From positions 51,701-115,700 of the forward strand of contig JBALXQ010000012.1 of the NCBI GenBank assembly GCA_036960565.1: 64,000 nt of DNA. The letters are read 5' to 3'. The notes under the pieces are model-generated. The model was not told the DNA's origin. It saw only the letters and a program-made list of their open reading frames with translations, and did not search any database. The translations under genes were made by a program, and so were the position numbers. Positions 34,493-43,719 of this stretch are shown here, piece after piece. Source of the DNA: Bermanella sp036960565. Lineage in GTDB: Bacteria; Pseudomonadota; Gammaproteobacteria; Pseudomonadales; Oceanobacteraceae. The stretch's first letter is position 1. Every line of letters begins with the position of its first letter.

Positions 34493-35053
34493 TTGAATGT
34501 AAAAAAGAAGTCTATTTTAGATGCGGCCACGGCCCTATTTTCTAGAAATGGATACCACGCAGTGGGTGTGGATAGTATTGTTGCCAAGTCAAATGTTGCT
34601 AAAATGACATTTTACAAACACTACCCATCAAAAGAGTTTTTGATCGAAAGCGTATTATTTCAACGAGATCAGGACCTACGCGACAGTATTTGCGCCGCTA
34701 TCGACAAGCGCCGAACTCCCAAGACCAAAGTTAAAGCCATCTTTGATTGGTACGAAGAGTGGTTTGCTGCGCCTGACTTTCATGGCTGCATGTTCATAAA
34801 GGCCACTGAAGAATTCCCAGATATCGGCGTTAAAATTCGTGAGATTTCTCAAAATCACAAAATTTGGATGGAGGGAATGATTTCCGATTTATTAAAGGAA
34901 GGCGATATTAAATCTCACACCGAAATGGCGATACATATCCTTATTGTTCTCGACGGCTTAACCGTGAGATCAAATATGTTTAAAAGTGAGGCCAAAAATG
35001 CGGTGCGGATAGCCTGGCGCTATGTGAATAACATGATCGATGCGGATCACTAA
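34493..35053 (+). CDS. TetR-family transcriptional regulator
   Basis: 186 residues from a TTG at 34493, with AAGG nine bases upstream; no ATG is in frame before the HTH. N-terminal HTH: ILDAATALFSRNGYHAVGVDSIVAKSNVAKMTFYKHYPSKEFLI. The C-terminal domain (DWYEEWFAAPDFHGCMFIKATEEFPD) is of the TetR_C_6/33 type found in regulators of oxidoreductases and efflux. Its C115-region Cys (GCMF) is common in the NemR-like group that senses electrophiles. The palindrome at 34413 and its second copy at 33210 suggest it controls both minus-strand genes and itself. Confidence 0.88.
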   Translation: MNVKKKSILDAATALFSRNGYHAVGVDSIVAKSNVAKMTFYKHYPSKEFLIESVLFQRDQDLRDSICAAIDKRRTPKTKVKAIFDWYEEWFAAPDFHGCMFIKATEEFPDIGVKIREISQNHKIWMEGMISDLLKEGDIKSHTEMAIHILIVLDGLTVRSNMFKSEAKNAVRIAWRYVNNMIDADH

Positions 35054-35072
35054 ATTAGTCTCTGACTTCGTC

Positions 35073-35114
35073 CTAAATCAACACTTTTATGGCAAATAAA
35101 AGCCGTTGATTTAG
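35073..35114. terminator. Long hairpin between convergent genes
   Basis: CTAAATCAAC (35073-35082) with GTTGATTTAG (35105-35114), continued inwards by CTTTTAT with ATAAAAG. Seventeen paired bases; no long T-run. Probably a two-way terminator for the TetR and tautomerase genes. Confidence 0.55.
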
Positions 35115-35166
35115 ACTAGTGAGACAAAAGCCTTCGCTTTAGGTAACTGGTTCGCTAGCTTTCAGG

Positions 35167-35550
35167 TTAGTGCTGTTGCTGCAACCACTCACAATCGTCC
35201 TCTTCCCCCGGTTCCGGCAATATATTACCCCCTTCCATCACCCAGCTAGCACTCACTTCGAAAAGAGAAAGTTCTACCAAGTTCTGGCCAATATTTAAAA
35301 AATTGGCCACAGCCTCATGCATATCCTTAGTTAATCTAGCATTCATTTCAGGCGTCCTACCTTTGCGTACATTCCCCAACACATTTATGGCAATGCCATC
35401 TTTGAGTGACACGTTTTGACTATAAATAACGTTCACAAATGTCTGTGGTGCCTTAGTAAGGCCACAGTGAATATTCATGATGACCCGAGCCAACTCTTGT
35501 CTCTTGACTATTTCTAGAGGCTTGTTAGTACTGACTGTATACATTGGCAT
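35167..35550 (-). CDS. Tautomerase-superfamily protein (cis-CaaD/Tautomerase_3-like)
   Basis: 127 residues. Starts Met-Pro, so removal of Met exposes the catalytic Pro-1 of this superfamily: MPMYTVSTNKPLEIVKRQELARVIMNIHCGL, a beta-alpha-beta opening followed by PQTFVNVIYSQNVSLKDG and the second half (GRTPEMNARLTKDMHEAVANFLNI...VELSLFEVSASWVMEGGNILPEPGEEDDCEWL). Length and double-unit layout fit the cis-CaaD/MSAD branch. Relatives isomerise keto-enols or dehalogenate or hydrate acrylates; the reaction here is not known. Ribosome site AAGG. Follows the tautomerase-like gene by 28 bases, so probably cotranscribed. Confidence 0.78.
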   Translation of the reverse strand: MPMYTVSTNKPLEIVKRQELARVIMNIHCGLTKAPQTFVNVIYSQNVSLKDGIAINVLGNVRKGRTPEMNARLTKDMHEAVANFLNIGQNLVELSLFEVSASWVMEGGNILPEPGEEDDCEWLQQQH

Positions 35551-35578
35551 AACTAATTACCTTGAAATTAAAAGTGGA

Positions 35579-36043
35579 CTAAAAATTAATACTGGCAGTG
35601 AAATAGCCATTTTTAATTTTCCCAATAATTAAGCGCCATAAAAGCTTCATTTTAATAAAATACGTGAGAGAGGGCTTAAAGCGCTCATCCACTTTTTCAA
35701 AATAGCGTAGTGCATAGCTGTCATCTGGACAAGCTAGAATAATCTCGTTTTTACTACAACCACTAATCCTCTGCCACTGTGTGCAAACTTCGCTCATGAA
35801 GGCATGTCGTAATTCGGGCGCCAGCCCATCTGCCACCGGTATTTGCACAGTGGAGGAGGTTGAATTCTCTCCAGCCAAAAAGGATTGACCAAAAGGCATG
35901 GTTAACCAGATAAAATTCAAATGGCATTGACTACCAAAATGCCCCTGATAAATACTCTTAAGTATTTGTTCCAGCTCTTTAATGCTTTTTTTCTGAATGG
36001 CATTTTCCTGGATAGTACACATGACGCGCACTGAATTATTCAT
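35579..36043 (-). CDS. Tautomerase-like protein lacking Pro-1
   Basis: 154 residues from the ATG at 36043 (AAGG nine bases upstream; a TTG at 36061 is in frame but unlikely). MNNSVRVMCTIQENAIQKKSIKELEQILKSIYQGHF...HLNFIWLTMPFGQSFLAGENSTSSTVQIPVADGLAPELRHAFMSEVCTQWQRISGCSKNEIILACPDDSYALRYF has the strand-helix-strand pattern of the tautomerase fold, especially the FLAGENSTSSTVQIPVADGL block, but no proline follows the initiator Met. After residue 120 comes a basic tail. Without Pro-1 it could be a structural partner of the neighbour, as in heterohexameric tautomerases, or have lost activity. Confidence 0.65.
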   Translation of the reverse strand: MNNSVRVMCTIQENAIQKKSIKELEQILKSIYQGHFGSQCHLNFIWLTMPFGQSFLAGENSTSSTVQIPVADGLAPELRHAFMSEVCTQWQRISGCSKNEIILACPDDSYALRYFEKVDERFKPSLTYFIKMKLLWRLIIGKIKNGYFTASINF

Positions 36044-36358
36044 ATTTAATACCTTACTCAATTGCAGGAATATTCAAGTTTAATATCTCATTTAGTCTAG
36101 AGAAGCATGGCTAGTTTATGTAATGAATTAACTTTGTAGGGGTAGTGAATAAATAGAATAACGATTTAAACCTGAAAAACATGACGTTTCATGTTATTGA
36201 GTACCAAAGCCAAAGGGCCCTCGCTTTCCTAATACCAACAATAACGTTATGTACCATGGAACTTACTCGCCCTAAAATTTGGTATAATATAAGCTGACCA
36301 AAAAACAATAATGAGTGAGTACTGCTCATTAAGTGAATTCATATAAGTGGTGAGACAC
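36044..36358. other. Divergent promoter region
   Basis: Contains the 18-bp palindrome AACATGACGTTTCATGTT (36178-36195), a TATAAT at 36283, and AATGAG (36310-36315) with CTCATT (36325-36330) just before the LysR gene. Operator-like for the LysR regulator and the divergent tautomerase pair. Confidence 0.45.
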
Positions 36359-37252
36359 ATGCTGGATATTTCAGATATTCAAATGATAACGACGATCACT
36401 GAACTAGGCAGTATAAACCGTGCCAGCGAAGCACTTAATGTATCCCAACCAACACTTAGTAAACGCTTAACAAGGTTAGAAAAAAAGCTGCGTATTGAGC
36501 TTTTTCATCGTGATAGTGTTGGTATGATCCCCACCCAGGCCGCCAAATTTTTGATCGACTCTGGTCAAAAATTACAATATCAGATGCATATTATAGAGCG
36601 TCAACTAGACTTGATGGCTAACCTTGAAGGGGTAAAAATAAACTTGGGAGTAGGCCCAATTGTTGAACAGTTGTTACTGCCTAAAGTATTGTTGGATTTT
36701 GTCGAGCAATCTCATACATTCAAAATATCCGTGGTGACCGAATCCCCCCAGGCTTTACTCAAATCTTTACGCACTGGTGAAATTGACATTGCCATAGGCC
36801 CCTTTGACCGTGAAAGTGTCTCCGACGAATTCAAGTTGAGTCTATCCAGTTCGGAATCCCTTGTATGTGCGGTTCGAAAAGATCATGAGCTCAGTAAATT
36901 AAAAAGTTCGGTTACACCCAAACAAATATTTAGCTACCCATCTATCACCCCCAATATTCCAATCCAGTTGGGAAATCAACTGCAAGAACTTATCGAACAT
37001 GTAGCGCTAGAACCTAATATAATTTGTGATAATTACGCCATGGCCAAAAACATAGTGGTCAACTCAAATTATGTAACAGCTGGCCCTGAATCTCTGTTTC
37101 GTAAGGAATTTGATAGTGGAGAATTGATGAAGCTGGAATTACCGGTCAATGTAATGTGGCAATGTTACTGTATTGCTAAGCCTGAGGTTTTATTAATGCC
37201 TGCAGTAAAAGAGCTGGTAAGTATTTTTTCGCAGTATATGGATGCCGAATAA
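36359..37252 (+). CDS. LysR-family transcriptional regulator
   Basis: 297 residues from the ATG at 36359, with GGTGAG six bases upstream; GTG codons at 36347 and 36350 are in frame. N-terminal HTH (LDISDIQMITTITELGSINRASEALNVSQPTLSKRLTRLEKKLRIELFHR), then a substrate domain with the two-strand hinge (KINLGVGPIVEQLLLPKVLLDF, GEIDIAIGPFD). Divergent from the tautomerase pair, with palindromes between, so it probably regulates those genes; the inducer is unknown. Confidence 0.9.
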   Translation: MLDISDIQMITTITELGSINRASEALNVSQPTLSKRLTRLEKKLRIELFHRDSVGMIPTQAAKFLIDSGQKLQYQMHIIERQLDLMANLEGVKINLGVGPIVEQLLLPKVLLDFVEQSHTFKISVVTESPQALLKSLRTGEIDIAIGPFDRESVSDEFKLSLSSSESLVCAVRKDHELSKLKSSVTPKQIFSYPSITPNIPIQLGNQLQELIEHVALEPNIICDNYAMAKNIVVNSNYVTAGPESLFRKEFDSGELMKLELPVNVMWQCYCIAKPEVLLMPAVKELVSIFSQYMDAE

Positions 37253-37294
37253 TTATTCATTCGGGTTATATCCATAGAAATTTTAGAGCCAGTT

Positions 37295-39022
37295 TCACCC
37301 CTTCGCTTTAACTCTGTACTTCAATTCCACATAGGCATCATACTGGCATAGGAAAACATCACCGCTTAAGTTCTTTATAAAACTGGTGTTTTTCAATGTA
37401 TCCATTACCGGCCCTTTCACTTCTGATAAATGCAATTTCATGCCTAAGTTAATTAGGCGTATATTAATGCCATCCAGAATTTCTAGAGCACTATAGTCAA
37501 TTTCATTAACTGCACTGCACATGAAAATGACGCTGTTAATTTCTCGCCGCTTATTCAGGAAATGAAAGAGGCGGTCTTCTAAGAAACTGGCGTTAGCAAA
37601 AAACAAACTCTCGTCCACTCTTAGTGACAGTATTTCAGGAGTAGTTTCCACCTCGTGGCGACGTACATTTTTAAAGTGTTGTGTACCTGCCATAAGCCCC
37701 ACCTCAGCCACATGGGGTTTAGATGAACGATATAACAACAAAAAGATGGATGTGGCCACTCCGCAAATAAGACCCAGCTCCACGCCAAAAAATAAGGTTG
37801 CTATAAGCGTAATTAAGATGGCATAGAAATCACCCCGAGCGTAATTCCAGGTTTTTTTAAACACAGAAAAATCCACTAAGCTAATCACCGCAATCATGAT
37901 GGTGGCAGCCAGAGTCGCCTTGGGTAAAAAATATAATATGGGGGTCAGGGTAAACGAAGCCACAGTGACTAAAATGGCGGCATAAATGCTGGCAGCCTGA
38001 GTCATGGCACCTGAATTAAAATTTAGTGTGGTGCGCGATAAACTGCCTGCCACCGGAAAACCACCTGACAGTGATGACGCAATATTGGCAGCGCCCAGTC
38101 CCACCAGTTCCTGGTTAACATCAATTTTTTCACGACGTATCGCTGCTAATTTTTTTGCTATGGATACCGACTCCACATAGCCAATTACTGAGATTAATAT
38201 CGCGGGCATGATCAGCACCTTGATCAATTCCAAAGAGAATACAGGTAAAGCCAATACCGGCACTCCTACTTCAATCTCACCAACAATTGCAACCCCTTGG
38301 CTTTCAAGCCCTCCTTGAATCACTATCATAATGGTGGCCAACACCGCCAATAATGGCGCGGCCTTGCTTAGTGCCTGTGCAGGCCCTTTTTTAATACCCA
38401 ATTTTTGTAGAGTATTGGCGCCGTATTTGTTGGAAAAATAAAGAAATACCACCACTCCAAATCCCAATAACATGGTCTTAGGGTTTATTTGAGTCAAATT
38501 TTCAAACAGTGAAGTGCTTAGTTCAAAAACATTTATTCCGTGAGCTTCAATTCCCAGTAAGTGTTTAAGCTGGCTTAAGGCAATGATGATGGCAGATGCG
38601 GTAATGAAACCAGAGATAACCGGATAAGATAAAAAATTAGCAAGAAAGCCAAATTTAAATGCCCCTAAAATTAACAAAAACACACCGGATAAAAAAGCCA
38701 GAACAATGGCCGCCGATAGGTAATCGGCGCTTCCCTGTTTTGCCACTTCAGCCAATGCCACTGCGGTCATTAACGAGGCGATGGCCATGGGCGCCACCGA
38801 CAACGTACGGCTGCTGCCAAAAAAGGCATAAACAATTAGCGGCAAGATAGTGGAATACAATCCCACTTCAGCAGGTAAACCCGCAAGTAAGGCATAAGCC
38901 AAAGCTTGAGGGATAAGCAGGATAGTCACAATAACCGCCGCTAAAAAATCCTTTTTAAAAACCTGGTCATTATAATGCTTTAGCCAGGAAAAAATCGGCA
39001 AGGCAGTGGCAATAGATTGCAT
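37295..39022 (-). CDS. SulP-family anion transporter with STAS domain
   Basis: 575 residues from the ATG at 39022 (GAGG eight bases upstream; ATG at 39070 is unlikely). N-terminal half to residue about 420 has the SLC26/SulP helices with the signatures FLAAVIVTILLIPQALAYALLAGLPAEVGLYSTILPLIVYAFFGSSRTLSVAPMAIASLMTA and GAANIASSLSGGFPVAGSLSRTTLNFNSGA. The cytoplasmic STAS domain occupies the last 130 residues (LSLRVDESLFFANASFLEDRL...VIFMCSAVNEIDYSALEILDGI). Transports sulfate, bicarbonate or dicarboxylate; residues that decide which are not clear. No carbonic anhydrase gene is adjacent. Sulfate export or import linked to the downstream sulfatase is possible. Confidence 0.9.
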   Translation of the reverse strand: MQSIATALPIFSWLKHYNDQVFKKDFLAAVIVTILLIPQALAYALLAGLPAEVGLYSTILPLIVYAFFGSSRTLSVAPMAIASLMTAVALAEVAKQGSADYLSAAIVLAFLSGVFLLILGAFKFGFLANFLSYPVISGFITASAIIIALSQLKHLLGIEAHGINVFELSTSLFENLTQINPKTMLLGFGVVVFLYFSNKYGANTLQKLGIKKGPAQALSKAAPLLAVLATIMIVIQGGLESQGVAIVGEIEVGVPVLALPVFSLELIKVLIMPAILISVIGYVESVSIAKKLAAIRREKIDVNQELVGLGAANIASSLSGGFPVAGSLSRTTLNFNSGAMTQAASIYAAILVTVASFTLTPILYFLPKATLAATIMIAVISLVDFSVFKKTWNYARGDFYAILITLIATLFFGVELGLICGVATSIFLLLYRSSKPHVAEVGLMAGTQHFKNVRRHEVETTPEILSLRVDESLFFANASFLEDRLFHFLNKRREINSVIFMCSAVNEIDYSALEILDGINIRLINLGMKLHLSEVKGPVMDTLKNTSFIKNLSGDVFLCQYDAYVELKYRVKAKG

Positions 39023-39121
39023 GAAATAAATCCTCAAAACTATCAGAGTATGGTAGCCGGTATTTTTCAACCGGCATTCGCCGTTTGGAGTGTCGAAACG
39101 AATTAGTAAAGCGTACTTTAT

Positions 39122-40117
39122 TTATGGCGCGATGGTGATCCACTGCCCCACTCGAACATGCTGGTAATTCTGAGAGAATTCAGAATTAAAACGTTCAATC
39201 ACTTCATCACTGGTATCGTGACCACCCAGAGCAACTACCCCAGGGTTTAATTGTTTTAACATTTCTATTTCGGCATCAATGGTTTGCTGATCTATGGGTT
39301 CAAGAGGACCATCACCTGACGCGAAAATACGCTGTAAATTAAGTCCCAGCAAACTCAATCTCCCCATGGGCACAGGGTAATGTAAGTCTCCTACTAGGCC
39401 ATATACAGGTTCATCAAATACCTGCTCAGTTTGCTTTAGAATTTTTGGCAGGGTTTGATGACCACAACCTACGATAAGCACCAGCCCTTTACCTTGCACA
39501 TTAATGGCAAGAGCTTGCTCCTCGATTCGCCCCATAAATAATTGGCGGGATATGGCACCAATGCTAGCGATGCCCTCGCCAATTACAGTTGCATTAGGGG
39601 TCGCCGTCACTTGGGCATTAGGGTATTCAAGTTTGGTCGTGGAAAAAATTTGTTTATCCGACAGATCTACCTGTTCAACACCTAAAGAAAAAGTATTATT
39701 GTTCACCCAGCCCTGACCACCGCTATGATCCAAATGATGATGACTTAAAAACAAGGTATCAATATCCTTAAGATTCACACCCAGTTGCTCCATGTTGTGC
39801 TGCAAGGGAGAAGGAGACTCACCATCACGATTAAAGCCCACATCAAACAATATGGTTTGATTATCGGTTTTAATTAAATAAGAAACTCCCGCTTCGCCTT
39901 TTAGTGAATCATTGGCCGTGTGCCAGTTTACCAGTGGCAATACAGATAGGGTTTTAGTGCTGCCTAGGTTAACTATTTTTTCAGGGGAAGACTGCTGCCA
40001 CTGGCGCTCAATCAATGCTTTTCCCTGTTGAAAAGAAAATACAAAATAGATAATTAAGCCGGTGATAACCGCCATTACAGTAATACCGGTAAAAAAGACT
40101 GCTTTTTTAATGTTCAT
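39122..40117 (-). CDS. Membrane-anchored MBL-fold protein (COG1237-like)
   Basis: 331 residues from the ATG at 40117; GGGG lies nine bases upstream, and ATGs at 40138 and 40156 are in frame. An N-terminal helix (AVFFTGITVMAVITGLIIYFVF) anchors it in the inner membrane, catalytic domain outside. Metal motif H126-x-H128-x-D130-H131 in LFLSHHHLDHSGGQGW; the segment GEAGVSYLIKTDNQTILFDVGFN, VGCGHQT and GGHDTSDE fit the dihydropterin-aminobenzene phosphate synthase-like (COG1237) MBL group. Substrate is not known. Forms an operon with DUF3703, ending 42 bases before this start. Confidence 0.82.
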   Translation of the reverse strand: MNIKKAVFFTGITVMAVITGLIIYFVFSFQQGKALIERQWQQSSPEKIVNLGSTKTLSVLPLVNWHTANDSLKGEAGVSYLIKTDNQTILFDVGFNRDGESPSPLQHNMEQLGVNLKDIDTLFLSHHHLDHSGGQGWVNNNTFSLGVEQVDLSDKQIFSTTKLEYPNAQVTATPNATVIGEGIASIGAISRQLFMGRIEEQALAINVQGKGLVLIVGCGHQTLPKILKQTEQVFDEPVYGLVGDLHYPVPMGRLSLLGLNLQRIFASGDGPLEPIDQQTIDAEIEMLKQLNPGVVALGGHDTSDEVIERFNSEFSQNYQHVRVGQWITIAP

Positions 40118-40159
40118 AGATTTTAGCCCCCGTGTCATCAGACAAATAGATTCCACTGG

Positions 40160-40510
40160 TCACTTAAAAAACTCGGCCAAATCCGCTGGTACCGGCATCG
40201 GCTTAACAGGGCTAACACGAGCACGACCTGTATTTCCAACAGGCACAGTATGAAAGACAGGGTTATCCAATAGAGAAAATACGCTCATAATCATACGGGT
40301 TACTTGCCCCACTACTTCACGTACATCTCCCTGTTTAACCCCTACCTTGCACATCCAAAAATGATTCACCACGTGGGGAATATAGTTACGTTGCCCCAAA
40401 ATATGAGCCCTTTCCAGGTGCACATAACATTTTGAATAGTTTTTTTTGGAATACAATTTCTTAGCAATATTCATTTCAGCATTAAAGGCATTACGTAGTT
40501 TTGCTTTCAT
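40160..40510 (-). CDS. DUF3703 protein
   Basis: 116 residues from the ATG at 40510, preceded by AGGA eight bases away; the longer open frame to 40618 lacks a site. The family pattern is clear: LERAHILGQRNYIPHVVNHFWMCKVGVKQGDVREVVGQVTRMIMSVFSL and the ending PVGNTGRARVSPVKPMPVPADLAEFF. Small helical cytoplasmic protein with conserved His (AH, PH, NH) that could bind metal. Function undescribed. The pairing with an MBL-fold gene 42 bases downstream suggests joint action. Confidence 0.82.
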   Translation of the reverse strand: MKAKLRNAFNAEMNIAKKLYSKKNYSKCYVHLERAHILGQRNYIPHVVNHFWMCKVGVKQGDVREVVGQVTRMIMSVFSLLDNPVFHTVPVGNTGRARVSPVKPMPVPADLAEFFK

Positions 40511-40714
40511 GATGATTTTCCTAACCTGTGAATTCAGTCTGTAGATTGAGTGTGTGAATATACTCAGAATAGCAGGCGCTCCCAGGTAACAATTGTATAA
40601 ACACGCTATATACAACAAGGCACTTAACGGAAAAAAGAGCGAACCATATTATAATTGGCAGAGAATAAAGATATGAATAACAGTGATATTAGCAGGTGTG
40701 AGGGTTTAGAGTAT

Positions 40715-40752
40715 GTAAGCACCCCACCAACATAGTGGGTAGGGGTACTTAC
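40715..40752. repeat. Imperfect hairpin
   Basis: GTAAGCACCCCAC (40715-40727) faces GTGGGTAGGGGTACTTAC (40735-40752); one mismatch and one bulge in the stem, no T-run. It lies between the acyl-CoA ligase end and the DUF3703 promoter; a processed or Rho-dependent 3' end is possible. Confidence 0.45.
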
Positions 40753-40807
40753 ATTAAAATTACAGGGATATTTTTCGGTTAAATAATATCAATATAGTGA
40801 AGATGGG

Positions 40808-42451
40808 TTATTCCCATATTACAGCTTTAGCCTCGGCATGCTCTTCTACCAGTGATTTATAATATGCTGCCACCTCATTACGCTTTACTTTTAAAGTGGG
40901 CGTCATTAAGCCATTCTCAGGCAACCATTCATCTTTCACCACAAACAAACCATTTAGCACTTCGTGAGATTTCACCTGTTTATTCACCTTAGCTAAAGTT
41001 GTTTCCAGTCCTTGATTAACTTCAGCCTGAAACAATGCCTGAGCTTGCTCCGACAAAACTACCAAGGCCATGGGTTGTGGCATGCCCAATCCCATCACAC
41101 AGACTTGTTCGATGTGAGTGTTCTCTAAAATAAGCGACTCAATTAAACTTGGTGTAATAAATTCACCCTTAGCGGTTTTAAAGGTATCTTTAATGCGTCC
41201 AGTTATTGTTATATAACCGTCTTTACAAATTTCCCCCTTGTCTCCGGTGTGGTAAAAATCATCAATTATAACCTCGCGGGTTTTTTCTTCATCCAAGTAA
41301 TACCCTTTCATAGTGGCTGGGCTCTTAATTAAAATTTCGCCAATTTCAGAAATTTTAATCTCACTTTTTGGCATGGCCTTGCCCACCGTACCAATGCGAA
41401 TATCATCTTTTGGGTTTACCGAGCCATAGGCCCAGTTCTCGCTCATGCCATAACCTTCTTGAATATTAATACCCAAACGGCTAAACCACTCCATCACGGA
41501 TGACGACAAGGGCGCAGCACCTGAGATAAAGGTTTTGGCATTATCAAGGCCCAGGCCTTTGCGAATTTTCTTTTTCACATACCAACTCAGTAAAGGAATG
41601 CTTAGCAGAGTATCAAGTTTTTGTTGCGGCATTTTTTCAAGTATGCCCATCTGAAACTTGGTCCATAATCTGGGCACAGAGAAAAAGCGGCTGGGGTTAA
41701 CCATACGCAAATCCTGAGCAAAGGTTGCCAGAGACTCAGTAAAGGAAACCGTGAACCCGACATATAAACTCGGCAGTTCTACCATTACTCGTTCAGCTAC
41801 GTGGGCTAGGGGTAAAAAAGACAAGCTATGATCATCTGGTGTGAGGTTAAACTGCTTAACCGAATTATTGAGTACAAAAGACGCAGATTTGTAATCATTT
41901 ACCACCCCTTTTGGATGTCCTGTGGTGCCTGAGGTATAGGTGATGGTAAATATGTCATCCATTTTAGGATGATACGGGTTTTCAATGGGCGGATATTGTT
42001 TGATCAAATCATTCCACATTAAGGGTGCTTTAATACCCTCATAGTTGAACCCAATTTGAGTAATGTTATCTGGAATAATTTTTTGAATTTGCTCAGGGTT
42101 ATCTAGTTTGCCCACAAACACCAAAGACGCACCACAGTGCCCTAGCACAAATTTAATAGATTCATCTGACTGCGTTGGATACAAGGGCACACTAATACAG
42201 CCACTCATCATGATGGCCAGATCACTTATAATCCACTCAGCACAATTTTTAGAAATAATGGCAATGCGACTGCCCTTCTCCAAATTTAATTCGGCAATCG
42301 CCGCAGCCATACGGCGCGCTTCATCGGCCACCTGCTTCCAGCTGTATTCCTGCCAAATGCGATTTCTTGGCTGTCTTAAATAAATTTTATCGGGGGCATT
42401 TGTTTCCCACTTATATAAGCAGTCCAGCGGCGTTATATCATTCTGTGTCAT
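40808..42451 (-). CDS. Long-chain fatty acid-CoA ligase
   Basis: 547 residues from the ATG at 42451 (AGAG eight bases before). AMP-forming ligase: P-loop TITYTSGTTGHPKGV, motif LSFLPLAHVAERV typical of long-chain ligases, adenine motif GYGMSENWAYGS, YHTGDKGE, and hinge/lysine region GRIKDTFKTAKGEFITPSLIE. The compact size and the KTAKGEFI ending of the ATP/CoA site resemble ACSBG/FAA-type rather than FadD. Makes acyl-CoA from fatty acid, ATP and CoA in the cytoplasm. It is followed upstream by an AraC gene in the same direction, and by the acyl-CoA catabolic genes on the other strand. Confidence 0.92.
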   Translation of the reverse strand: MTQNDITPLDCLYKWETNAPDKIYLRQPRNRIWQEYSWKQVADEARRMAAAIAELNLEKGSRIAIISKNCAEWIISDLAIMMSGCISVPLYPTQSDESIKFVLGHCGASLVFVGKLDNPEQIQKIIPDNITQIGFNYEGIKAPLMWNDLIKQYPPIENPYHPKMDDIFTITYTSGTTGHPKGVVNDYKSASFVLNNSVKQFNLTPDDHSLSFLPLAHVAERVMVELPSLYVGFTVSFTESLATFAQDLRMVNPSRFFSVPRLWTKFQMGILEKMPQQKLDTLLSIPLLSWYVKKKIRKGLGLDNAKTFISGAAPLSSSVMEWFSRLGINIQEGYGMSENWAYGSVNPKDDIRIGTVGKAMPKSEIKISEIGEILIKSPATMKGYYLDEEKTREVIIDDFYHTGDKGEICKDGYITITGRIKDTFKTAKGEFITPSLIESLILENTHIEQVCVMGLGMPQPMALVVLSEQAQALFQAEVNQGLETTLAKVNKQVKSHEVLNGLFVVKDEWLPENGLMTPTLKVKRNEVAAYYKSLVEEHAEAKAVIWE

Positions 42452-42708
42452 GTGGAAGTCTCTTATACTTATTGTAATCGCCACTAAGTTGATAAACAGC
42501 ATCAAGACCTAAGCGGATTATCTTTTTTAGTGCAAAATTGATTATTCATATTAGGAGATTTAAAAGCGCTAAACCTAACCCATAGAGACAAGTTACCGAC
42601 TAAAACGACACCCACAGCCAAGCTTTACAGCACAACACAGGATTAAAGGTATGCATAAAGGACGCGGAGTATGAAATCTATGCTATTTGAGGGAAACGGT
42701 AAGGGAGG

Positions 42709-43719
42709 TTATAAGTTGTTTTTTCTATAATCGCTGGGGCTATAACCGGTCCAGCGCTTAAAGCAACGAGAGAAACTGGTGGAATCTGAAAAGCCGAGTT
42801 TATAGGTAATAGTGATCATGGAAAGATCGAGCTGTTTAATATATTGCATGGCCAAATGCTGACGGGCATCATCTAGGATGACTTTATAGCTGGTATCTAA
42901 CTCTTTTAATTTACGATGAAGGCTACGACTGCTCGTGCCCAATGCATCGGCCACCTTCTCTCGGCTAGGCTCTCCATGGGGCATAAGCTCAATTAATACA
43001 CCGTACACCGCCGCAACTGTGTCGCTTTTATTAAATCGCTTTAAATATTCACTTAGCACTTGTTCGTTAATGCGAGTGAGTTCTGCATTGCCCGTTGGTA
43101 ATACCTGATCGATAAAGATTTTACTTACACGAAATTCACAGCTGTCACTATTATAAGTGATGGGACAATCAAAAATGGCCTCATGGCGAGATGCATCTCT
43201 GGGCCGTTTTCGCATTAGTTTAACGCCACTAAGGTAATTGACATCATAACCATAAATGCCTTTCATCCCCAGAACTAACATGGCCATAAAAGCATCACGA
43301 GAATGCATGCTAGGTGCAGCAATCCCTTCCACCGGTGGCAAGCTCACGACCACCTCGCCCCCTTCATCTACCATATTCAAATTAACCGATGTGCTCACAA
43401 TTTTAGAAAAGCGAACCATTAAGGTAAGGCTTTCGCGCAGCGAACTGGAAGCATGATGGGTGTTATAAAAACCATGAAAAGTAGTGGGGCTAATGTATTT
43501 GATCGACTCCAAGCCAATGCAGTCATCATTGGATACCTGCTCGGCCAGTTCCCACAGCTTGCGCATCTTATCTGCGGATACTCGCTGATTAGGGTCGTTA
43601 ATACACTGCGCATCAATACCCACTTTAGCTAGGGCATGGGCCTCGTCGCAGAAGGGTTTAATGGCGCTAATAATGGGCATAACCCAGGTAGCAATGGTGG
43701 TGTGTGTGCTATCAGACAT
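42709..43719 (-). CDS. AraC-family regulator with arabinose-binding-type N-terminal domain
   Basis: 336 residues. N-terminal ligand domain (MPIISAIKPFCDEAHALAKVGIDAQCINDPNQRVSADKMRKLWELAEQ...GLESIKYISPTTFHGFYNTHHASSSLRESLTLMVRFSKIVS) and HTH pair (REKVADALGTSSRSLHRKLKELDTSYKVILDDARQHLAMQYI...ITYKLGFSDSTSFSRCFKRWTGYSPSDYRK). It sits between the acyl-CoA ligase, same strand, and the divergent crotonase gene; a control role over acyl catabolism, by an acyl-related ligand, is likely from context. Confidence 0.9.
   Translation of the reverse strand: MSDSTHTTIATWVMPIISAIKPFCDEAHALAKVGIDAQCINDPNQRVSADKMRKLWELAEQVSNDDCIGLESIKYISPTTFHGFYNTHHASSSLRESLTLMVRFSKIVSTSVNLNMVDEGGEVVVSLPPVEGIAAPSMHSRDAFMAMLVLGMKGIYGYDVNYLSGVKLMRKRPRDASRHEAIFDCPITYNSDSCEFRVSKIFIDQVLPTGNAELTRINEQVLSEYLKRFNKSDTVAAVYGVLIELMPHGEPSREKVADALGTSSRSLHRKLKELDTSYKVILDDARQHLAMQYIKQLDLSMITITYKLGFSDSTSFSRCFKRWTGYSPSDYRKNNL

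Noticed and set aside
40715..40752. Standard terminator of the acyl-CoA ligase gene
   Set aside because: The hairpin has a mismatch and no T-run on the minus strand, so I list it only as a hairpin.
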